From JBCCBV01 sp039033855 (GTDB lineage Bacteria > Planctomycetota > Phycisphaerae > Phycisphaerales > Phycisphaeraceae): 64,000 nt of DNA. Of the stretch, positions 8,396 to 16,186 are shown in pieces; position 1 is the first letter of the stretch, and every line of letters starts with the position of its first letter. The notes under the pieces were generated by a model. It searched no databases. It saw only the letters and a program-made list of their open reading frames with translations, and was not told the DNA's origin. The DNA lies in NCBI GenBank assembly GCA_039033855.1, contig JBCCBV010000009.1, forward strand, positions 1 to 64,000, given 5' to 3'. Both the position numbers and the translations under genes were made by a program.

Positions 8396-9295
8396 CTACG
8401 AACCCACGGTCACGTCCTCGAACAGGTTGCGCGTTTCGTCGCGCAGGCCCCACAGGTTTACCGGCGTCACCGACTCGAACACGGGAAGCGACTGCACGCT
8501 GCCGTCGGCGAAACCGTAGTTCGACGAGCCGCCGCGCCCTTGGGGGCTGAAGTGCCGCGACTGCTCCAGGTCTGCGATGTTGTCCACCGGGTCCTCGGCG
8601 AAGATATCGACGTAGAACCCGACGAAGCCGCCGGTGTCCGAACGCTTCTCGCCCAGCAGCACGGTGTTGCTCGCTTCGCGGATGGCGTTGCGGTCCATCG
8701 TGGTGTTGTCGCCTTCGGTCCACGTGCCCGCGGCGCCGCCGCTGTTGCCGCCCGACGATCCGCCGTCGTGGTTCAGGTCGTTGAAGCCGTTGAACATGTA
8801 GCTGCGTCGCATGCGGTCGTACCACGCCAGGTTCGCGCCCGTCGGGCCGTAGGCCTGTTCATCGGTCGGGCACAGCATGGTGGGCGCCAGGGGGATCGTC
8901 CCGCCGGAGTTGGCCGCGCCCGCGGGGTCGGGGTCTGGCTCGGTAGTGACATTTGCTAGTAAACTTGAGAACAATGCCGTCCACCGACGATCGCGGTCGT
9001 CCGGCGTCGGCGGGTCGGGGAAGCTCGACAGCCGCTTGGACGTGGGCGCCACGCCGCCACGCGTGGGGTACAGGTCGTCGCTTTCGTTGGCGTACAGGTC
9101 GGCGGCGAACACGATCTGACGGACCTGGTTGGCGCACACCAGGTTGCGGGCCGCTTCGCGCGCGGCGCTGAGCGCCGGCAGCAAGATGCCGATCAGCAAC
9201 GCGATAATCGCGATCACGACCAGCAACTCGATGAGCGTGAACCCGCCCGCACGCAACCCCCCGGGGCGCATCCGCTTTTCTGTCGATCGTGTCAT
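8396..9295 (-). CDS. Prepilin-like secreted protein (DUF1559/type II G family)
   Basis: The N-terminus has a class III prepilin signal: a short basic leader ending in Gly-Gly before FTLIELLVVIAIIALLIGIL, with Glu at +5. This predicts cleavage after Gly and N-methylation of Phe by a prepilin peptidase. The rest (MLCPTDEQAYG, SNYGFADGSVQSLP near the end) has the FADGSV signature common to the very large planctomycete family of such proteins. The start has a strong purine-rich site (GAAGGAAGGGAAAG). These proteins are usually scattered singletons, and none of the pilus genes are adjacent. The role is unknown; they are proposed to be exported by a type II-like machine. Confidence 0.87.
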   Translation of the reverse strand: MTRSTEKRMRPGGLRAGGFTLIELLVVIAIIALLIGILLPALSAAREAARNLVCANQVRQIVFAADLYANESDDLYPTRGGVAPTSKRLSSFPDPPTPDDRDRRWTALFSSLLANVTTEPDPDPAGAANSGGTIPLAPTMLCPTDEQAYGPTGANLAWYDRMRRSYMFNGFNDLNHDGGSSGGNSGGAAGTWTEGDNTTMDRNAIREASNTVLLGEKRSDTGGFVGFYVDIFAEDPVDNIADLEQSRHFSPQGRGGSSNYGFADGSVQSLPVFESVTPVNLWGLRDETRNLFEDVTVGS

Positions 9296-9557
9296 GGCGG
9301 TGGTCTTTCCCTTCCTTCGCGGCGTGGTCGGTGGCCTGCGGCCCTTTGTCCGTCATCTGCCGCTTGTCGTGCATCGCTCGACGCCGGCCCGGCCAAGAAG
9401 CGTCGCACGCAACTTCCGCATCTTGGCATCTTCGTCTGTACGCGGGCGTGGTTTCAAGCGAGAATCGTGTCAGAAATCCGGGTCGCGGCGTCGGCGCTTC
9501 AATCCCACGATGCAACACTACGGTCGATTCCCGCGCCCGCTACCGGAAAGCCCCGCC

Positions 9558-9992
9558 GTGAAGAACAAGCTCGTCGCCTTGGCCGTGCTGGCCGCCGTCG
9601 CCGTGGGCGTTTACGCCTGGGTCTTGCTCCGCCCCGGCCCGCCGGTCGAGGTGCGGGTGCTCGCTACCGCCAGCAGCGCCACGTTCGTGTTCAACGGCGC
9701 CGTCGAGGTGTACCAGGTCACCGTGACCGCGACGCCCATCTCTAGCCATGCAAGCGATAACGCCGACGCGCCAGCCGAACCCGTGGTGGTCTGGCGGCTG
9801 GTCCAACCCGAAGCCGAAGACGGATACGAACCCGCTTCGCTCACCTCGATCACCTACGGCAGCCGCCGGGGCACCGGCCTGCGCCCCGCTCCTGACATTC
9901 CGCCCAATGGCGAGCCGTTGCAGCCCGATACCGCCTACACGTTCGAGGCCCAAACCTCGGCCGGCGTCGCCCGCGCCGAGTTTGTGCTCTAG
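9558..9992 (+). CDS. Small single-pass membrane protein, unknown
   Basis: A protein of 144 residues, not recognised. GTG 9558 gives VKNKLVALAVLAAVAVGVYAW, a clean N-terminal anchor, followed by a predicted extracytoplasmic beta-rich domain of about 115 residues (VEVYQVTVTATP, TYTFEAQTSAGVARAEFVL). An in-frame ATG at 9510 would add 16 residues rich in Pro and Arg and is less likely. The 262-bp region upstream contains no other gene I can support. Confidence 0.6.
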   Translation: MKNKLVALAVLAAVAVGVYAWVLLRPGPPVEVRVLATASSATFVFNGAVEVYQVTVTATPISSHASDNADAPAEPVVVWRLVQPEAEDGYEPASLTSITYGSRRGTGLRPAPDIPPNGEPLQPDTAYTFEAQTSAGVARAEFVL

Positions 9993-10036
9993 ATTGCCGG
10001 ACAAATCCAGACCCACCGCACGTTCCCGGATTCCCC

Positions 10037-10711
10037 ATGCCTACTCCATCGCCACCCCGGGCATTTATCCGCAAGGTGCTCGTCAGCCCGGTGAAGACCG
10101 TCGCCTACCGCAACAAGCCCGTCGAAACCGCCATCTACAAAGAGCCGGTCGACGGCCCGGTGCGGGCGCACGGCGTCACGCTGCAAGGCGACGACCAGGC
10201 CGACCGCACCGCGCACGGCGGGCCTTACAAAAGCGTCTACAGCTTCGCCGAAGAACACTACCCCGCTTGGCGCACACAGTTTCCCGACTCCGAGGCGCTG
10301 CAACACCACGGCGCCTTCGGCGAGAACCTCACCACGCAAGGCCTGCTGGAAGACCAGGTCTGCGTCGGCGACCGCTACCGCGTCGGGACCGCCGAGCTCA
10401 CCGTCACCCAGCCGCGGCAGCCGTGCTTCAAGTTCGTCATGAAACTCGGCACACACCTGGCGGCTCGGCACATGATCAACACCGGCCAGTGCGGCGTCTA
10501 CTACGGCATCACGGGCGAAGGCGAACTCCAAGCCGGAGACGCCATCACCCTGCTCGACCGGCCGACGGGGGCGATCACCATCGCCCGGCTCCACCGCCTG
10601 TATTTCGGCCGGGGCATCGACGCCGCGACCTTCGAGCGCGCCGCCGACGCGCCCGGCCTCATTCCCGACTGGCGTGACTGGCTGCTCGAAAAGGCCAAAG
10701 CCGCCGGCTGA
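10037..10711 (+). CDS. MOSC-domain protein (YiiM-like)
   Basis: MOSC domains bind molybdenum cofactor through a conserved Cys. Here that residue is in the motif VTQPRQPCFKF, after GAFGENLTTQG and GDRYRVGTAELTVTQ. The 224 residues, with a C-terminal helical extension (TFERAADAPGLIPDWRDWLLEKA), match YiiM, a molybdoenzyme implicated in detoxifying N-hydroxylated bases. No Moco synthesis gene is adjacent. A small hairpin follows the gene but has no T-run. Confidence 0.9.
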   Translation: MPTPSPPRAFIRKVLVSPVKTVAYRNKPVETAIYKEPVDGPVRAHGVTLQGDDQADRTAHGGPYKSVYSFAEEHYPAWRTQFPDSEALQHHGAFGENLTTQGLLEDQVCVGDRYRVGTAELTVTQPRQPCFKFVMKLGTHLAARHMINTGQCGVYYGITGEGELQAGDAITLLDRPTGAITIARLHRLYFGRGIDAATFERAADAPGLIPDWRDWLLEKAKAAG

Positions 10712-10801
10712 AGCGCCTGCCGACGATGTCGGCGGTGCGTCGGCGCAACCGCGGGCTGCCGCCGTCTCACAACGTCTTCCCGCGGTCTGCTTGCGATTGC
10801 T

Positions 10802-12478
10802 TTAGCGCGTGCGCCGAACCACCGCTGCGCCGCCCAGCAACAGCAGCGCAAGGCTCGCCGGCTCGGGCACGTTGCCGGGGCTCGAGTTGCCGAAGTTCTG
10901 GGAGAGCAGGTCGAAGTCCAGCAGGTCGACAACGCCGTCGCCGTTGAAGTCGCCGGCCGAGGCGCCGCCCGCCGTCGGTTGCCCGAAGTTCTGAGCCAGC
11001 ACGTCGAAGTCGAGCAGGTCCACCGCGCCGTCTCCGTTGGCGTCGCCGGGGAGGGTGTCCGCCAACAAAGCGAAGTCGGCGATCAGGGCCAGGTGATCGC
11101 TCGACCCGCTGTCGTTCGCGAAGAGCCCGAGCGCCGACAGCTCGCCCGCATTCAGCTGCGCGGAGTCAAACACAAAGCCGTTCTGCTCGACCAATGCATC
11201 CGGGCTGTACGTCAACAGGTCCAACTGGCCGGGCCAGAAGGACGACGTCTGCGAGCGCCACGTCGTTGCGCCGTCGCCGATCTGGTGCGGGAGCTGCCAT
11301 CGCGCCAGGTCCGGCCCGGCGCCCTCCTCGAGCATGTCCAACGGCGTGCGCGAGCCGACCAGGTTGTAGTCGCCGATCACAAACACCGGCGCGTCGGCGA
11401 ACGGCGCCAGCGCCCCGCCAAGGTTGCCCGCACGCAGGTCGGCGATCGTGTCGATCACCCCCTGCATCTGCGCGATGCGCGTGGCGTCTTCGCTGCTGCC
11501 GATGTAGCCGCAACACTTCGGGTGGATGCTCAGCGCGACCACCGGGCCGGTGGGGAGCTCCACCACGCCCGCCACATACCGGTTGTCCGCTTCGGGCATC
11601 GGCACGATGGGGCTACGGCTGGCGAGGATGTTGCTCGAGTTCTGGGTGACGTTCCACGCCGCGCCGTCGCCAAACGGATCGATGCTTTGCAGGATCGACG
11701 CCACCTGGGCCGCCGAGGTGCTCTCTTCCTGGAAGGCGTACACGTCGGCGTCCATCGCGCCGATGATCCTCCCTAAGGACGCGGCCCGCGAAGGATCGCT
11801 CAAGCCGCTTTGCCGCGTGTTCAGGCTCATCACGCGGAAGTCGGTGCCCGGCAGCCGATCCGCACTCCGACGGATGTCGGCCGGGAGCGCCGCCCCCATC
11901 TGCACCGCGACCGCTTGCGTTAGCGCATCGGACCCCGAGAAGTCCATCGAGATCGTCGAGCCCGCGGCCACCCCGTACGCAGAAAGGTCGACCGCAACTT
12001 CATACTCCGACGACGCGTAGGTCGGCGCCGCCTGGAAGCCCAGGTCCAGCCAGGGGATCCGGCTCGAGGAATTGCCGTTCAGATAAGCCCGGCGAGACCG
12101 AAAATCGATCGTCAACGTGTCGTTCGGAAGCCCAAGCTCGACGCGGAGCGTGCCGTCTGCGCCGCTCCCGGCCGGCAGGTTGAGCGTCGAGCCGATGTCG
12201 AACCGAAACCGAAGCTCAGAGCCAGACCCCACCGCGGACAGGCTGGTCACGTCAAAAGCGCCGGTCGCGTCGCCAGACGCATCCGTCGCCACGACGTGCT
12301 CCGGCAGCCATTCGCCAAAGTCGCCATCGGTGGAGATCAGCGCCCCCTCGGCAGTGAACGGGAACGCGACAAGGCCGAGCATCCAAAGCGTGTTCCGGGC
12401 GGTAAGGCGGACGGTGGTAAGGCGGACGGTGGTATGGCGGGCGGCAAGGCGGGCAGTCAGGCGGGCGGGGTGAACCAT
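10802..12478 (-). CDS. Exported endonuclease/exonuclease/phosphatase with dockerin-like loops and PEP-CTERM
   Basis: Start ATG 12478 has AGGAGAAG upstream. A TATCCT box lies at 12519-12524 on the minus strand. After an Arg-rich leader and hydrophobic segment (residues 30-46) there is a beta-sandwich-like region, then an EEP domain from about 214 to 475 with SLNTR, FQEE (Glu251), GDYN (Asp370) and SSDH (His462), the usual catalytic set. Two calcium-loop motifs follow (GDANGDGAVDLLDFD and GDFNGDGVVDLLDFD), then VPEPASLALLLLGG and a terminal Arg cluster, a PEP-CTERM sorting signal. The protein is probably a surface-anchored nuclease or phosphodiesterase. The same C-terminal module occurs in the next gene upstream. 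Confidence 0.85.
   Translation of the reverse strand: MVHPARLTARLAARHTTVRLTTVRLTARNTLWMLGLVAFPFTAEGALISTDGDFGEWLPEHVVATDASGDATGAFDVTSLSAVGSGSELRFRFDIGSTLNLPAGSGADGTLRVELGLPNDTLTIDFRSRRAYLNGNSSSRIPWLDLGFQAAPTYASSEYEVAVDLSAYGVAAGSTISMDFSGSDALTQAVAVQMGAALPADIRRSADRLPGTDFRVMSLNTRQSGLSDPSRAASLGRIIGAMDADVYAFQEESTSAAQVASILQSIDPFGDGAAWNVTQNSSNILASRSPIVPMPEADNRYVAGVVELPTGPVVALSIHPKCCGYIGSSEDATRIAQMQGVIDTIADLRAGNLGGALAPFADAPVFVIGDYNLVGSRTPLDMLEEGAGPDLARWQLPHQIGDGATTWRSQTSSFWPGQLDLLTYSPDALVEQNGFVFDSAQLNAGELSALGLFANDSGSSDHLALIADFALLADTLPGDANGDGAVDLLDFDVLAQNFGQPTAGGASAGDFNGDGVVDLLDFDLLSQNFGNSSPGNVPEPASLALLLLGGAAVVRRTR
12397..12467. repeat. Short imperfect tandem repeat inside the EEP gene leader
   Basis: Units such as GGCGGACGGTGGTAA (15 nt) and shorter GGCGGGC(A/G)G variants repeat five or six times. 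On the coding strand they write an RLT/TTV/RLTAR pattern in the positively charged region of the export signal. Confidence 0.6.
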
Positions 12479-12518
12479 TAATACATCTTCTCCTACACCC
12501 CGGCGTATTGACCCGGTC

Positions 12519-12524
12519 AGGATA
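12519..12524 (-). promoter_or_regulatory. Candidate -10 box TATCCT for the EEP gene
   Basis: TATCCT on the minus strand is 40 nt from ATG 12478, which leaves a short leader containing the AGGAGAAG ribosome site. A near-palindrome, TGACCCGGTCA, lies at 12509-12519 next to the expected transcription start and could be an operator. Both calls are tentative, and no good -35 was found. Confidence 0.3.
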
Positions 12525-12571
12525 CCTGCGCGCGACGCGTGAAGACCGCGACGGCCCAAGAAAGCCCCGAA

Positions 12572-12701
12572 CCCTGCCCTCGGAACCTTACCCCCGAGCC
12601 CTGCCCCCGGAACCTTACCCCCGAGCCGTACCCTCGGGACCTTACCCCCGAGCCCTGCCCCCGGAACCCAACGCCCGGAACCTTACCCCCGAGCCGTACC
12701 C
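12572..12701. repeat. 27-bp tandem array between two PEP-CTERM genes
   Basis: Three exact-length 27-nt units (12572-12598, 12599-12625, 12626-12652) are followed by a unit with a 14-nt insertion (12653-12693) and a partial fifth. Each unit contains CCTTACCCCCGAG. Units alternate between CCCTGCCCCCGGAA and CCGTACCCTCGGGA openings. The array ends 2 nt before the stop codon of the FG-GAP gene. The minus strand carries repeated runs of three to five G and could form G-quadruplexes. There are no unique spacers, so it is not a CRISPR array. Confidence 0.85.
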
Positions 12702-12703
12702 CT

Positions 12704-14590
12704 CTAGCCCCTGCGACGGGTCAGCGCCGCGCCGCCGAGCGCGAGCAGCGCGAGACTCGCCGGTTCGGGCACGGCCCCCGGAAGCGTCGCCGGGCTCGAC
12801 GACCCGAAGTTCTGCGCCAGCACGTCGAAGTCCAGCAGGTCGACCACGCCGTCGCCGTTGAAGTCGCCCCCGGAGGCGCCCGCGCCCGTGGGGGAACCGA
12901 AGTTTTGTGCCAGGACGTCGAAGTCCAGCAGGTCCACCACGCCGTCGCTGTTGGCGTCGCCTGGAGGAGACGGCGGTGTGCTGATCGTGAGGCGATAAAA
13001 CCCGCCGGAGTCCATGCCCACGCCGTCAGCGTCGCGGCTACCAAACGTGGCGTAGAACTCGTTGAAGTCCACCGAGAAGCCGAAGTTGTCGCCCGCTGCG
13101 CCATCTGCGGCCGTGTACTTCTCCGACAGGCCCCAGCCGAAGAAGCCTTTCGAGAACAGATACGCCGCGCCTGAGTTTTCGCCCAGGTCGTCCGCGCGGT
13201 CGGCCCCGATCAGGATGTCGCCATCGTGGATCGCTACGCTGCGTCCGAACAGGTCGTCGAACGCGTAGTCGGGCGCGCTAAGGATGTCGTCGAGATTCCA
13301 CACGCCGGCGGATCGCTCGTACACGTACACCTCGCCAATGCCGTTGCTGATCGCCGAGATCGCCAGCAGGTCGTCTTCAATGGCGATCGCTGTGCCGAAC
13401 TCCTGGCCTTGGAGCAGTTCATTTGGGGCGAGCTTCTGGACTTCGTTCCACGCGCCTTGACCGTCGCGTTCGAAGATGTACGCCGCGCCGGCGTTGTCGC
13501 CTTCCTCATCGTCGAGTCTGGCCCCGACGACCGCCGTGTCTCCGAACAGCGAGACCGAATACCCGAATTGATCGTTGTCATCGAGGCCCACGGGCTGTAG
13601 CCCGGCAACTTCTTGCCAGACGCCGGCGCCGTCGCGTTCCCACACGTAAGCCTTGCCCTTGCCGCTGTCCTTGAGCCACGCGCCCCCGATCAGGCGCTCG
13701 CCATCGAGCGCAACAGACTTATCGATGGTCGCCAAGGCGTCTCCTGCTGCCCCATCACTGGCCTGCACGGTCTGCAGAAACGCCCCCGCCGTGTCGAACA
13801 GGTGGATCGCACCTTGGTTGCCTAGCGCGTCGTCGCCGGAGCCGACCGCGACGTAGTCGGTGGTGATGTCGCCCGAGGTGCCAAACGCCGGCTCGCTGCC
13901 CGCGGGCGCCGCCAGCCGTGCGATCTCCGCGCCGTTGCGCAAGTTGAAGAGGTATGCGGCGCCGACGTCCGCGCCATCCGATCCATTCTCGGGCGCGGTA
14001 ACCAATGCCTTGCTGCCCGCCAGCCGCGTCACCGTGCTAATACGATCACCTGCCGAGGTGTCCGAGCCAAAGAATTTGTCCGTGACCGGCGTGGAGGGCG
14101 TAACCAAGTCGTACTCAACGACGAACGTGATCTCGTCCCACACCGCGTCCGGCTGACCGTCCTCGCCGTCGTCGAAGAAGTCGTAGAAGTCGAAGAGCCA
14201 ATCGCCAAAAGGGGAGATGCCATTGGCGATCGTAGTGGATCCTGTAAATGTTGTCCCCGCGTTATAGGGCGCATCCCCGGAACCTAAGGGCAGAAAACTC
14301 AAGGACTGAAAGCTAGGGAACACGATGTCGGCCAAGAGGTCCGAGCCCCAAGAGCTGGCATTCAGCGGCGTCGCCGTGCCGCTCCAACTCAAGCCCGTGA
14401 TTTGCGCCGCGCCCACGAACCCGACCGGCGGATCAACCGGCCCGATGAGGACTGTCGAGTTCTCAAAGTCTGCCACGGTGACGTTCGTGAAGGTCACGGT
14501 TGACGACTGCGCTATGGCGGATGTCCCAACGATGGCCCCGAGCAGAACGCCTGCGAATACTGCGCCTAGCAAACGCGACGTGTTGAACAT
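12704..14590 (-). CDS. FG-GAP-type beta-propeller protein with dockerin-like loops and PEP-CTERM
   Basis: A 628-residue exported protein starting MFNTSRLLGAVFAGVLLGAI with a signal peptide and an AQS cleavage-like site. GGAGATAGG precedes ATG 14590. The middle carries repeating blades with GAAYLF, GAAYIFERDGQG and GSAVAIHDGDILIGA-like segments, typical of integrin-alpha FG-GAP propellers seen in surface proteins. Two calcium loops (GDANSDGVVDLLDFD and GDFNGDGVVDLLDFD) and VPEPASLALLALGG plus Arg-Arg-Arg end the protein. The last 90 residues are closely similar to those of the EEP gene, so the two genes share a duplicated anchoring module. It probably mediates attachment or display on the cell surface; the ligand is unknown. 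Confidence 0.87.
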   Translation of the reverse strand: MFNTSRLLGAVFAGVLLGAIVGTSAIAQSSTVTFTNVTVADFENSTVLIGPVDPPVGFVGAAQITGLSWSGTATPLNASSWGSDLLADIVFPSFQSLSFLPLGSGDAPYNAGTTFTGSTTIANGISPFGDWLFDFYDFFDDGEDGQPDAVWDEITFVVEYDLVTPSTPVTDKFFGSDTSAGDRISTVTRLAGSKALVTAPENGSDGADVGAAYLFNLRNGAEIARLAAPAGSEPAFGTSGDITTDYVAVGSGDDALGNQGAIHLFDTAGAFLQTVQASDGAAGDALATIDKSVALDGERLIGGAWLKDSGKGKAYVWERDGAGVWQEVAGLQPVGLDDNDQFGYSVSLFGDTAVVGARLDDEEGDNAGAAYIFERDGQGAWNEVQKLAPNELLQGQEFGTAIAIEDDLLAISAISNGIGEVYVYERSAGVWNLDDILSAPDYAFDDLFGRSVAIHDGDILIGADRADDLGENSGAAYLFSKGFFGWGLSEKYTAADGAAGDNFGFSVDFNEFYATFGSRDADGVGMDSGGFYRLTISTPPSPPGDANSDGVVDLLDFDVLAQNFGSPTGAGASGGDFNGDGVVDLLDFDVLAQNFGSSSPATLPGAVPEPASLALLALGGAALTRRRG

Positions 14591-14792
14591 TGCCTATCTC
14601 CACATCCTATAGATGGATCCCGACGCACGCGGATTCCAGTGTGCTAATCCCGCCACGTGCATAAGAAAAACACGTCTGACCGACGCGAACCTAAAGTCAA
14701 TTCCTGGTTTTCGCCAGCCCTAATCGGCTCAAAAAGCAAGAACAAGAGAGCTTCACGTCAGAACGTGCCAGCTCAATTCGCCCTAGAGACCC

Positions 14793-15914
14793 CTACCCCC
14801 CGAACCCCTCCGCGGGCTCGCCGACCTTGTACGGCCCGAACGGGTTGGCGTACACGTCGGTGAACATCTCCTCTACCGGCAGCTCGGGCGAGCGTTCGGC
14901 GAAGGCGATCGCCTCTTTGGCCATGTGCTTGGCCGCGGCGTCCAGGTCGTCGATCTGCTGCTGCGTGGCGGCGCCGTCGTCGATGAGCCGGGTGACCAGG
15001 CGCGAGATGCAGTCTTTGTTCTGGTGCTCGCCGACCTCGTCCTTCGAGCGGTACTTTTGCGGGTCGCTCATCGAGTGGCCCTGGTAGCGGTAGGTGCGCA
15101 CGTTGATGAACGCCGGGCCGGGGGTCTGGCCTTGCCGTTTGTAATCGACGGTGGCTTTGCGTTCCCACTGGGGGTTCTGGGCGCCGCGGGCGGCGCCGAC
15201 CTCGCGCTCGAAGCAGTCGTAGACGTCGAGCACGTCCAGGCCGTCGCACTCGGCGTAGCGCACGCCGTAGCCGATGGCCTTGGCTTCGAGGTCGTGGGCC
15301 ATGGACGTGCCGCGTGAGATGTCGGTGCCCATGGAGTAGCCGTTGTTTTCGAGCACGAACAGCACGGGCAGGTTGTAGATGCTCGCCAGGTTCATGGATT
15401 CGTGGAAGGCGCCCTGGTTGAGCGCGCCGTCGCCGAGGTAGCACAGCGCCACGCCTTCTTTTTGTTCGTATTGCATGGCGAAGGCGAGCCCGACGCCCAG
15501 CGGGCATTGGCCGCCGACGATGGCGTGCCCGCCGTACATGTGGTTGGGCTTGTCGAACAGGTGCATCGACCCGCCCTTGCCCTTGGAGCAGCCGGTGACC
15601 TTGCCGAACATCTCGGCCATGGCCGGCCCGGGCGCCATGCCGCGTGCGAGCGCCATGCCGTGGTCGCGGTAGGCGCCGACGATGGGGTCGTCATCCCGCA
15701 GGGCGGCGATCGATCCCACGGCCACGGCCTCCTGGCCGATGTAGATGTGGCAGAACCCGCCGATCTTCTGCTGCATGTAGCTCTGCATGGTCCGCTCTTC
15801 GAACCGGCGGATGTGCATCATGTCCGCGAGCAGCTGCAGCTTGCGCTCGGACGAGAGTTGATCGGAGGGCTTGGGCCCGGCGGCGGCTTGCGCATCGGTC
15901 ATCGCGGTGCTCAT
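14793..15914 (-). CDS. pdhA: Pyruvate dehydrogenase E1 component, alpha subunit
   Basis: Thiamine-diphosphate enzyme subunit that decarboxylates pyruvate. The 373 residues are family length. The ThDP/Mg2+ motif is GDGALNQGAFHESMNLASIY, followed by LFVLENNGYSMGT. The phosphorylation-loop region YRYQGHSMSDPQKYRS is that of PDH rather than branched-chain E1. The N-terminal 20 residues are a disordered extension. The beta subunit and E2/E3 are not adjacent, so the complex must be completed from elsewhere. It is divergent from bamA. The 272 bp between them carry a bamA -10 box and no other feature I can support. Confidence 0.93.
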   Translation of the reverse strand: MSTAMTDAQAAAGPKPSDQLSSERKLQLLADMMHIRRFEERTMQSYMQQKIGGFCHIYIGQEAVAVGSIAALRDDDPIVGAYRDHGMALARGMAPGPAMAEMFGKVTGCSKGKGGSMHLFDKPNHMYGGHAIVGGQCPLGVGLAFAMQYEQKEGVALCYLGDGALNQGAFHESMNLASIYNLPVLFVLENNGYSMGTDISRGTSMAHDLEAKAIGYGVRYAECDGLDVLDVYDCFEREVGAARGAQNPQWERKATVDYKRQGQTPGPAFINVRTYRYQGHSMSDPQKYRSKDEVGEHQNKDCISRLVTRLIDDGAATQQQIDDLDAAAKHMAKEAIAFAERSPELPVEEMFTDVYANPFGPYKVGEPAEGFGG

Positions 15915-16173
15915 GTCGGGGTCCGGTCGGGGTCAGGTGCGTCGGAAACAGCGGCGGGGCGGGTCGGTGAGAGGGCGGCTCGTCGCGCGTCGGTCAGGCG
16001 GACAGACCGCGCCGCCCCCGCGCCCCGGGATGGGATGGCACGTCGTGCGCCCTTGGCAACCCCGCCCGCCGAAGAGCCGCTCCCCACGCCCGAGTATAGA
16101 GGGCCCCGCCGGCCGAACAAGGCGACGCCGGGCCGAACCGGCCGGTTGGCCCCAGCAACGCCCCGGCGCGGAT

Positions 16174-16179
16174 TAGACT
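16174..16179 (+). promoter_or_regulatory. Candidate -10 hexamer TAGACT before bamA
   Basis: TAGACT lies 7 nt before TTG 16187 with no Shine-Dalgarno in between. This supports the TTG as the true start of a leaderless mRNA. Confidence 0.5.
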
Positions 16180-16186
16180 CCCGACC

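Noticed and set aside
12572..12701. Possible CRISPR array
   Set aside because: Units are contiguous with no unique spacers and no cas genes are present.
12539..13174. Plus-strand frame through the 27-bp array with a nine-residue Pro-rich repeat
   Set aside because: The period of 27 makes any frame look repetitive. The frame continues antisense into the FG-GAP gene and has no start context.
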